Origin: CAIZGX01 sp964430305
Lineage (GTDB): Bacteria; Bacteroidota; Bacteroidia; Flavobacteriales_D; Sanyastnellaceae
Reading direction: 5' to 3'
Length of the DNA: 8,708 nt
Assembly (NCBI GenBank): GCA_964430305.1
Contig: CAYSEX010000074.1
Coordinates: 1 to 8,708 of the forward strand
Below, piece by piece: positions 1 through 5,405 of this stretch. The notes under the pieces are model-generated. The model saw only the letters and a program-made list of their open reading frames with translations, did no database searches and was not told the DNA's origin. Position 1 is the first letter of the stretch, and every line of letters begins with the position of its first letter. A program made the translations under genes and the position numbers.

Positions 1-740
1 GATTCATGCTCTTTCACATGATCTAAATCTTCATGCGCTACAGATTCATTCAAATGAGAATCTTCCTCGTGTGCGTGCTCTTCTTCATGGTCTTCAGCCT
101 CGCCCTCTTCATGCTCATGCTCATGAACCATCCATATGGATTCTACAGGAGTAAGAATAAGACGGTCTATTGCAGTTCCGGAGGATTCGAAAATTCCAAC
201 TACAGTGAAGGTTTGATTGTGCTGGTGCTCTGGATCATTCGTATTTGCGTCTAATCCGTGTGTACTGGTGAACGTACTTCCAACTGATAAATTCAACTCT
301 GAAGCAGCATATGCTCCAACATTCACCTCAAAGGGCTGTTCAAAAACACGTCCGTTTGCAACTTTTACATTGTAAAACTCAGCGTACCTTTTGTTGGTAC
401 CTACAATACGCCAACCTTGAAAATTATCTCCATAAGCTAAAGGAATAGCTTCTTTAACCGATATGTTACGAATGATTCGTTGTGCGTCACTCACTTTAAT
501 ATTTCCCGTTGGAGCGTCAATGTGATAAACGCTTGAAAGTATCAATTGCAGTGGGCTTCCCTTGGCTCCCAAAACAAAATCAACATCTTTGATGCTTCGA
601 TTCAATTTATCAGAAAGCTGCTTATCCAGGAGCAACATCATGGATAAAATACCCACGCCGAATGATACAAGCGTTAATGTCAGTAACGTGGACCCGGTTT
701 TATTCCAAACATTTTTCCAAGCAATACGAATCATGTTCAT
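1..740 (-). CDS. MacB/FtsX-type ABC transporter permease with His-rich segment (C-terminus off window)
   Basis: This is the inner-membrane subunit of an ABC transporter; its first 246 residues are visible and the rest lies beyond the left edge. The start is ATG at 740. It begins MNMIRIAWKN, then a hydrophobic membrane segment at about residues 17-38, then a periplasmic-type region (about 40-205) containing VDFVLGAKGSPLQL, as expected for the MacB periplasmic core domain. Three or four C-terminal membrane helices of the FtsX domain should follow outside the window. Residues 206-246 are extremely rich in His, Glu and Asp (ten His in about 40 residues), suggesting a metal-binding loop. The start codon overlaps the stop of the ATPase gene (ATGA), so the two are co-translated partners. 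The transported substrate cannot be read from the sequence; lipoprotein, peptide, drug or metal-linked roles all occur in the superfamily. The family call is firm, the metal-binding idea is inference. Confidence 0.88.
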   Translation of the reverse strand, partial: MNMIRIAWKNVWNKTGSTLLTLTLVSFGVGILSMMLLLDKQLSDKLNRSIKDVDFVLGAKGSPLQLILSSVYHIDAPTGNIKVSDAQRIIRNISVKEAIPLAYGDNFQGWRIVGTNKRYAEFYNVKVANGRVFEQPFEVNVGAYAASELNLSVGSTFTSTHGLDANTNDPEHQHNQTFTVVGIFESSGTAIDRLILTPVESIWMVHEHEHEEGEAEDHEEEHAHEEDSHLNESVAHEDLDHVKEHE

Positions 741-1387
741 TTTGTTCCCTCCTCTAACATAATTGTATTTTGAATTTTCGATTTCAGTCGAGAGTCATGG
801 GTTACTATGACTAACGCCGATTGGCTGCGTTTGGATTCTTCGCGAAGCAAATCCAAAACAATCTCTGCATTCTTATCATCCAAAGCACTTGTGGGTTCAT
901 CTGCCAAAATCAATTTTGGATTTAGCATTAAGGCCCTTGCTATACTCACGCGTTGTTGTTCTCCAATACTCAACTCGCTTGGCCTTTTCAATTTTTTGTC
1001 TTGCAATCCCAAACGGGTAAGCAACTCCAACGCTCGATTTGAGTCGAATTTTTTCTTTGAAAATTTCAAAGTCAAGTTTAAATTTTCAATAACACTTAAA
1101 GGTTGCACAAAATGAGCAGTTTGAAAAACAATTCCAATATTTTCACCGCGAAACTGATCCAATTTACCTCCTGATTTTGAGTACACGTTCTCACTGTTTA
1201 TCCAAACCTCACCAGCACTAGGCTTCAGCAGACCTCCTAAAATATGCAACAAGGTTGTTTTCCCAACACCGCTATTTCCAAGGATTAGAACTTCATTGTT
1301 TTCATTCAATTGAAAATTTGGAAAATGAAATGCGCTTCCGTTGGGATATTGAAATTCAAGAGACTTCGTTTCCAATGCTTTATTCAT
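737..1387 (-). CDS. ABC transporter ATP-binding protein, LolD/MacB type
   Basis: This is the cytoplasmic nucleotide-binding subunit (216 residues) that powers the permease encoded immediately downstream. All ABC ATPase motifs are present: Walker A GNSGVGKT at 37-44, Q-loop Gln89, signature LSIGEQQRVSIARAL at 139-153 (a variant of LSGGQ), Walker B LILADEPT at 159-166 with catalytic Glu164, D-loop SALD at 167-170 and switch His197. Length and motif spacing match the LolD/MacB/FtsE class, which pairs with FtsX-like permeases and works by mechanotransmission rather than through a classical channel. The start is ATG at 1387, giving a normal N-terminus that leads into the first beta strand. The TGA stop overlaps the permease ATG. 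It is divergent from the DUF4258 operon across 80 bp. The substrate is unknown, so no gene symbol is assigned. Confidence 0.95.
   Translation of the reverse strand: MNKALETKSLEFQYPNGSAFHFPNFQLNENNEVLILGNSGVGKTTLLHILGGLLKPSAGEVWINSENVYSKSGGKLDQFRGENIGIVFQTAHFVQPLSVIENLNLTLKFSKKKFDSNRALELLTRLGLQDKKLKRPSELSIGEQQRVSIARALMLNPKLILADEPTSALDDKNAEIVLDLLREESKRSQSALVIVTHDSRLKSKIQNTIMLEEGTK
747..752 (-). promoter_or_regulatory. Shine-Dalgarno-like GGAGGG before the permease start
   Basis: On the minus strand GGAGGG lies 6 bases before the permease ATG, inside the last codons of the ATPase gene. It supports the ATG at 740 and coupled translation. Strong Shine-Dalgarno sequences are unusual in Bacteroidota, and the other gene starts in this window lack one. 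The match may partly reflect the coding sequence for Glu-Glu-Gly at the end of the ATPase. Confidence 0.45.
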
Positions 1388-1467
1388 GTTACGAATTTAT
1401 GTATTAAAGGGAATTTCTTTCGCTTAACCTTGCGAAAATCTTTGCACATTTGTGACAATTATCGCTT
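1388..1467. promoter_or_regulatory. Divergent intergenic region with candidate promoter
   Basis: These 80 bp separate the minus-strand ABC operon from the plus-strand DUF4258-M20-NeuB operon, so both promoters should lie here or inside the neighbouring gene starts. On the plus strand AATCTTTG at 1437-1444 differs by one base from the Bacteroidota -7 element TAnnTTTG. A TTTC at 1418-1421, about 15-20 bases upstream, is a weak candidate for the -33 element. An imperfect dyad, TTGCACA/TGTGaCAA, covers 1442-1458. On the minus strand no convincing promoter was found. Assignment rests on motif resemblance only. Confidence 0.35.
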
Positions 1468-1848
1468 ATGAAATTTGGTAGACGTCTTTTGTTATTCGCT
1501 GCAGGCTTGATGATAGGTTGTGGAGTGGTATACATGTTATTTCCCAATCATGATTGGCTGGGTTGGACCCCAGGTAAGCAAATGTTAAAGCAAATTCAAT
1601 CGAGCCGCATTCATACTACCCCGCACGGCAAGTGCCGAATGGATTGTTTAGGAATTTCAATGGAAAATTTTGAACGTGCAAAGTGGGAAGGTGAAATTGA
1701 TTTCTCGAAATCAGATGCACAGGGTAATCCGAAACGTTATCTGCTTGAGTATGATGAATTGAAATTTATTCTTTTAACCACCGATTCTACCACCACAATT
1801 GCTGAAGTGAGCCGTGTTGGCAGTGATAAAAAATGTGATTGCAACTAA
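1468..1848 (+). CDS. Small membrane-anchored protein, DUF4258-like
   Basis: This 126-residue protein starts with a short basic N-terminus (MKFGRR) and one hydrophobic segment at about 7-25, so it is probably anchored in the membrane with its C-terminal part outside the cytoplasm. LMIGC at 14-18 vaguely resembles a lipobox, but the hydrophobic stretch continues past the Cys, so a membrane anchor is preferred. The rest resembles the small DUF4258 proteins common in Bacteroidota: a GISMENF turn at 62-68 followed by GEIDFSKSD at 75-83 and a strand-rich C-terminus. Cys56, Cys60, Cys123 and Cys125 (CxC at the end) are notable. It is the first gene of the operon, 4 bp before the amidohydrolase start. 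ATG at 1468 is the first start in the frame and directly precedes the signal-like segment. The function of the family is unknown; the assignment is by recalled pattern. Confidence 0.75.
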   Translation: MKFGRRLLLFAAGLMIGCGVVYMLFPNHDWLGWTPGKQMLKQIQSSRIHTTPHGKCRMDCLGISMENFERAKWEGEIDFSKSDAQGNPKRYLLEYDELKFILLTTDSTTTIAEVSRVGSDKKCDCN

Positions 1849-1852
1849 CATC

Positions 1853-3037
1853 ATGAAAGACACAATAATCAAACTTTCCGATGAACTTTTCAATGAATTG
1901 GTTGAAGTAAGAAGGCACTTACACGCACATCCCGAACTATCATTTCAAGAAAAAGAGACTTCGGCTTTTATTGCAAAAAAATTATCTGAAGTAGGAATTT
2001 CACACAGAACCAATATTGGTGGTTACGGCATACTGGCTGAAATACAAGGTGAATTAGAAGGTGCAGGCGTCATTGCTTTGCGTGCAGACATGGATGCTCT
2101 TCCCATAGAAGAAACAACAGAGTTCGCATTCGCAAGTCAAAACAAAGGAGTAATGCACGCCTGTGGGCACGATGTGCATTCAACATGTGTTCTTGGAGCT
2201 GCGCTCATTTTAAACCAAATGAAAGCTCAATTTGGAGGTACTATTCAGTTTATATTTCAGCCCGCAGAAGAAGTTCTTCCAGGTGGAGCAAAGTTGATGC
2301 TTGAAGATGGCGTATTCGATCAACGTGCGCCGCAGCATATTCTTGGTCAACATGTGTTTCCTGAGCTTCCGGTGGGTAAAGTGGGGTTTCGTCCTGGACC
2401 TTATATGGCATCTACTGATGAAATTTACATACGTGTAATAGGAAAAGGAGGACATGGAGCTAAACCAGACCAAGTCATTGATCCCGTATTGATTTCTGCA
2501 CATTTATTAATTGCCTTGCAACAGGTTGCTTCGCGGTGGAGCAATCCGCAAATGCCTACTGTTTTAAGCTTCGGAAAGATTGAAGGAAAAGGTGCAACGA
2601 ATATCATTCCCAATGAAGTTCACCTTGCAGGAACCTTCAGAACATTTTCGGAACAATGGCGAATTGAGGCACATGAGAAAATTAAAAATCTTTGTGAGCA
2701 ATTGGTTTCCGGAATGGGCGGCAAAGTTGAAGTACGCATAGATAAGGGGTATCCCGTGTTAGTGAATGATGATGCCTACACTGCGTATTGCAGAGAAATG
2801 GCAGAAAATCTATTTGGAAAAGAAAACGTTGTGGAATTGGAAATGCGCACAACAGCCGAAGATTTTGCCTACTTCGCGCAAGCATATCCCTCTTGTTTCT
2901 TCAGATTAGGTACTTCAAATCCCGATGGAACTTTCAACCTTCCTGTTCACAACAGTGGTTTTAGCGTTAATGAAGAATGCATTAAAATGGGTAGTCAACT
3001 CATGAGTTGGTTGGCCCTTCAATCCTTGAAAATATGA
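1853..3037 (+). CDS. M20D-family amidohydrolase (N-acyl amino acid/hippurate hydrolase-like)
   Basis: This is a 394-residue metal-dependent hydrolase of the M20 peptidase family, D branch, which cleaves amide bonds of N-acylated amino acids or related conjugates. Motifs by residue: RRHLHAHPELS at 20-30, ALRADMDALPI at 75-85, metal-binding HACGHDVH at 102-109 (Cys104, His106), QPAEE at 136-140 (Glu139 likely catalytic, Glu140 metal ligand), GQH with His167, the dimerisation domain at about 183-295 including GKGGHGAKP, and the C-terminal ligand His366 in HNSGFSVNEE. All key residues are intact and there is no signal peptide, so it is cytoplasmic. ATG at 1853 is chosen because it lies 4 bp after the upstream stop and family members begin just before the RRxLHxHPE motif. 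An in-frame ATG at 1814 would overlap the DUF4258 gene. The TGA stop overlaps the NeuB start. Substrate is uncertain: hippurate, acyl-diaminopimelate or another N-acyl compound. Confidence 0.93.
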   Translation: MKDTIIKLSDELFNELVEVRRHLHAHPELSFQEKETSAFIAKKLSEVGISHRTNIGGYGILAEIQGELEGAGVIALRADMDALPIEETTEFAFASQNKGVMHACGHDVHSTCVLGAALILNQMKAQFGGTIQFIFQPAEEVLPGGAKLMLEDGVFDQRAPQHILGQHVFPELPVGKVGFRPGPYMASTDEIYIRVIGKGGHGAKPDQVIDPVLISAHLLIALQQVASRWSNPQMPTVLSFGKIEGKGATNIIPNEVHLAGTFRTFSEQWRIEAHEKIKNLCEQLVSGMGGKVEVRIDKGYPVLVNDDAYTAYCREMAENLFGKENVVELEMRTTAEDFAYFAQAYPSCFFRLGTSNPDGTFNLPVHNSGFSVNEECIKMGSQLMSWLALQSLKI

Positions 3038-4089
3038 CATCATTTAAAACATTTCTAGAACATTATTCGCCAAAAAAAATTAACACACCTTATGTTATTG
3101 CAGAGGCCGGTGTGAATCATGAAGGATCAATGGATTTGGCGAAACGTCTCATAGATGAAGCTGCAGAGGGAGGTGCACATGCTATTAAATTTCAGACCTA
3201 CAAGGCAGAAACAATTGCAAGTAAACATAGCCCCTATTATTGGGATATTACCAAAGAGCCAACACGCAGTCAATTTGAATTATTTAAAAAATATGATTCG
3301 TTTTGGAAATCGGAGTATGAAAAACTTGCCAGGCATTGTGAAACAGCTGGCATTGCTTTCATGAGTACTGCATTTGATGCAGAAAGTGCTTATTTTTTGA
3401 ATGATCTTATGGAGGTCTACAAGATTTCAAGCTCTGATTTGACAAACACTCCATTCATAGAATTACAATGTTCATTTGGAAAACCCATTATTCTTAGCAC
3501 GGGTGCTGCATATAAGTGGGAAGTTATGGAGGCGGTTGAAACCATTGAAAAATTTGGCAATCCGCTATGTCTCATGCATTGTGTTTTGAATTACCCAACT
3601 CCTGATGCAAATGCGCATTTGGGAATGATAAAAGATCTAATTTCAAGTTTTCCACAAGTAGTTCCGGGGTACAGTGACCATACGTTACCTTATGATATGC
3701 ACACCTTGGAAGTTGCTACATTATTGGGTGCTGCCGTTTTAGAGAAGCATTTCACTCACGACAAAACTTTACCAGGTAATGATCATTACCACGCCATGGA
3801 TAAAGAGGATTTAAAACATTTCTTTAAGCGATTTGCCCGCACCAGTGAGTTATTGGGCAGTTTTGAAATGACTGCTTTACCCGATGAAGCGCCGGCAAGA
3901 GCGAACGCTCGAAGAAGTTTAGTTGCTCAAACCAATATTCCGAAAGGGACGATAATTGAGGAAAAGCATTTAACCTGGAAAAGACCCGCTAGTGGAGTAT
4001 CTCCGAAGTTCATTAAAGAGGTCATCGGAAAAACCAGTTTAACAGACATCCAAGAAGATGATGTAATCTATTGGAATTTACTCTCCTAA
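3034..4089 (+). CDS. neuB: NeuB-family nonulosonic acid synthase with SAF domain
   Basis: This 351-residue enzyme belongs to the sialic acid synthase family, which condenses phosphoenolpyruvate with an N-acyl hexosamine-type sugar to give a nine-carbon acid (Neu5Ac, legionaminic or pseudaminic acid). The NeuB TIM barrel spans about 18-275: VIAEAGVNHEG at 21-31, KFQTYKAE at 52-59, KISSSDLTNTPF at 130-141, ILSTG at 153-157, and the two likely Mn ligands His216 (GYSDHT) and His239 (EKHFT). The antifreeze-like SAF domain follows at about 287-348, starting ARANARRSLVA and ending at IQEDDVIYW, with the Arg pair 293-294 in the place where the family contacts substrate of the partner subunit. ATG at 3034 overlaps the upstream TGA (ATGA); the TTG at 3007 lies inside the previous gene and is not needed. 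The exact sugar cannot be decided. No other nonulosonic acid genes (epimerase, CMP transferase) are in the window. Confidence 0.92.
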   Translation: MTSFKTFLEHYSPKKINTPYVIAEAGVNHEGSMDLAKRLIDEAAEGGAHAIKFQTYKAETIASKHSPYYWDITKEPTRSQFELFKKYDSFWKSEYEKLARHCETAGIAFMSTAFDAESAYFLNDLMEVYKISSSDLTNTPFIELQCSFGKPIILSTGAAYKWEVMEAVETIEKFGNPLCLMHCVLNYPTPDANAHLGMIKDLISSFPQVVPGYSDHTLPYDMHTLEVATLLGAAVLEKHFTHDKTLPGNDHYHAMDKEDLKHFFKRFARTSELLGSFEMTALPDEAPARANARRSLVAQTNIPKGTIIEEKHLTWKRPASGVSPKFIKEVIGKTSLTDIQEDDVIYWNLLS

Positions 4090-4640
4090 ACGTTGATGTT
4101 TCCTGAGAAAGAATCATCCATATGATTCTCCTGTTCATCTTCAAAAAAGTAAATCTTAATCAGTGCTGTATCACGAAGGAAATCAATTTTTCCAATTTCA
4201 ACTCGATTGACTTTGATACCGGTTCTGCGTTCAATATCGGCTTTCATTTCCTCTTCTTTGCCATGCTTGATGAGCTCAATGTTTTCATAGACAATAAGCT
4301 TCTGTGCTTCGTGTCTTAATAACCAAACCCGCTCAAGACCAAAAGTAGCTCCAATGATTACCAAGTTGGCAAAACTCAATTCAATAAGTGATATTTTTTT
4401 ATTGATTAATGCATTCATTACAGACATACCAATTACCACGAATAGGTAGGTCATTTCTTTAATTGGAATTGCGTCTGTTCGGTATCGAATAATTCCGAAT
4501 ACGGCGAACAATCCAAGTGCAAATCCCATTTGTAATTTCACACTTTCGAGTAGGAAGCACATCATGAAGATGGTTAAACTGAATAGCAAATATGTAAAAA
4601 GAAAATCTTTACGCTTCGCTATTGGATAATAGATAAGACG
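4086..4640 (-). CDS. DUF4956 membrane protein (N-terminus lost in assembly gap)
   Basis: The visible 184 residues match the DUF4956 family of integral membrane proteins. Four hydrophobic segments can be seen (around LFTYLLFSLTIFMMCFLLE, MGFALGLFAVFGII, MTYLFVVIGMSVMNALI and SFANLVIIGATFGL), with the conserved stretch GLFAVFGIIRYRTDAIPIKE between the second and third. A soluble C-terminal domain follows, with RRTGIKVNRVEIGKIDFLRDTA. Family members are somewhat longer at the N-terminus, so roughly 30-40 residues including the start are probably inside the 100-N gap. The gene is normally a separate neighbour of a VTC polyphosphate polymerase gene, as here. The TAG stop overlaps the TAA of the convergent NeuB gene by 4 bp. 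The molecular function of DUF4956 is not established; a partnership with the VTC protein is inferred from the recurring gene pair. Confidence 0.85.
   Translation of the reverse strand, partial: RLIYYPIAKRKDFLFTYLLFSLTIFMMCFLLESVKLQMGFALGLFAVFGIIRYRTDAIPIKEMTYLFVVIGMSVMNALINKKISLIELSFANLVIIGATFGLERVWLLRHEAQKLIVYENIELIKHGKEEEMKADIERRTGIKVNRVEIGKIDFLRDTALIKIYFFEDEQENHMDDSFSGNINV
4110..4129. repeat. Perfect 8-bp inverted repeat near convergent gene ends
   Basis: The arms AGAATCAT and ATGATTCT are separated by CCAT, giving a possible 8-bp stem with a 4-base loop. It starts 21 bp after the NeuB stop and lies inside the last codons of the oppositely oriented DUF4956 gene. It could end or stabilise the plus-strand operon transcript. 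The stem is AT-rich and no T-run follows, so it is not a standard intrinsic terminator. Confidence 0.4.
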
Positions 4641-4740
4641 NNNNNNNNNNNNNNNNNNNNNNNNNNNNNNNNNNNNNNNNNNNNNNNNNNNNNNNNNNNN
4701 NNNNNNNNNNNNNNNNNNNNNNNNNNNNNNNNNNNNNNNN
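4641..4740. other. Assembly gap of 100 N
   Basis: Exactly 100 undetermined bases, the usual placeholder for a scaffold gap of unknown size. It hides the C-terminus of the VTC gene and the N-terminus of the DUF4956 gene. Judged from family lengths, the true missing sequence is probably around 250 bp or more, so the apparent single reading frame across it is coincidental. Confidence 0.97.
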
Positions 4741-5348
4741 GATTTTCTATTCTGACTTTCCTGCTTTACTTCAACAATAACTACTTCTGGAAGTTCCTGT
4801 TTGTTCTCTTGCCATTGAAAAGCTAAATCCAAATCAATGGTAATTCGTTCGGGTAAATTGGGTTCAACCAAGGTTATTCGAGTGAACGTATTTTTAAGTT
4901 GAGGAAATAATTCGAATGGAAGCCCAGTTTTCCGGTCAATAAATGCGTTTTCTTCTAAATTCAATTCGTCAACAATACTTGGAATACTGGTTCTCTGTTT
5001 CTGCGTTCTACCTCGATTGGTTTTGAACTTCAATTCCAAAAAACTCAAATCACTATCAACATATGCACGCTTTCTTATTTTCCACCTGTTCTTTTTTCCA
5101 TTTTGATGACGCATATAAAAATGAAAGTCAGAGGTATCATAATAGAGCGTTTCATAATGCGACAATCGAACTCCATTGACCTCCAATACACGGTAGGTCG
5201 AAATCATTTCTCCCAGAATTTCAAGAAGAATTTCAAGTGGAACTAGAAACTTGGTATCTGTTCTATTCATAAGTTCAACACCGTCCATTTCCTTCAAGGT
5301 AATGGGTGCATAATTATGAACAATTTCTGTAACCTTTTCTAGTTTCAT
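4741..5348 (-). CDS. VTC-domain polyphosphate polymerase-like protein (C-terminus lost in gap)
   Basis: The visible 202 residues form most of a VTC domain, a tunnel-fold (triphosphate tunnel metalloenzyme type) module that in yeast Vtc4 makes polyphosphate from ATP. Basic and acidic residues expected to line the tunnel are visible: ELMNRTDTKFLVP at 25-37 (Arg29, Lys33), YYDT at 69-72, Arg80, KIRKR at 90-94, ELKFK at 105-109, Arg157, Arg168, IDLD at 171-174 and VEVK at 192-195. Family members run on for roughly 50 residues with further Lys/Arg motifs, so the end is hidden in the gap. There is no signal peptide; it is likely cytoplasmic and associated with the DUF4956 membrane protein next to it. 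ATG at 5348 begins MKLEKV, with a Bacteroidota -7 element just upstream. Polymerase activity is inferred from the fold; some bacterial members have unknown roles. Confidence 0.87.
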
Positions 5349-5358
5349 TTTTACATAA

Positions 5359-5366
5359 CAAACTTA
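5359..5366 (-). promoter_or_regulatory. Candidate Bacteroidota -7 element for the VTC gene
   Basis: On the minus strand TAAGTTTG matches the Bacteroidota -7 consensus TAnnTTTG exactly and lies 10 bp before the VTC gene ATG, in the 57-bp spacer after sprA. No clear -33 TTG was found at the expected distance. If it is used, the transcript would have a leader of only a few bases. Confidence 0.35.
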
Positions 5367-5405
5367 ACGCTTAATTAACTTTTGTAGTGATTATTTTTTC
5401 TCTAA

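Noticed and set aside
130..141. 12-bp palindrome ATCCATATGGAT
   Set aside because: It lies within permease codons, is isolated, and has no sign of a regulatory role.
33..254. Plus-strand 73-residue hydrophobic reading frame resembling a small membrane peptide
   Set aside because: It is antisense to the His/Glu-rich part of the permease; His and Glu codons read in reverse give Met, Leu and Phe, which explains the hydrophobicity.
1392..1399. Minus-strand TAAATTCG as -7 element for the ABC operon
   Set aside because: It ends only 4 bp before the ATPase ATG, has one mismatch and lacks a -33 partner; support is too weak.
1814..1852. Upstream ATG as start of the amidohydrolase
   Set aside because: It would add 13 residues unlike the family and overlap the DUF4258 gene by 35 bp; ATG at 1853 fits spacing and family length.
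3007..3033. TTG at 3007 as start of the NeuB homologue
   Set aside because: It lies inside the amidohydrolase gene; the ATG at 3034 with an ATGA overlap is more natural and retains the whole NeuB domain.
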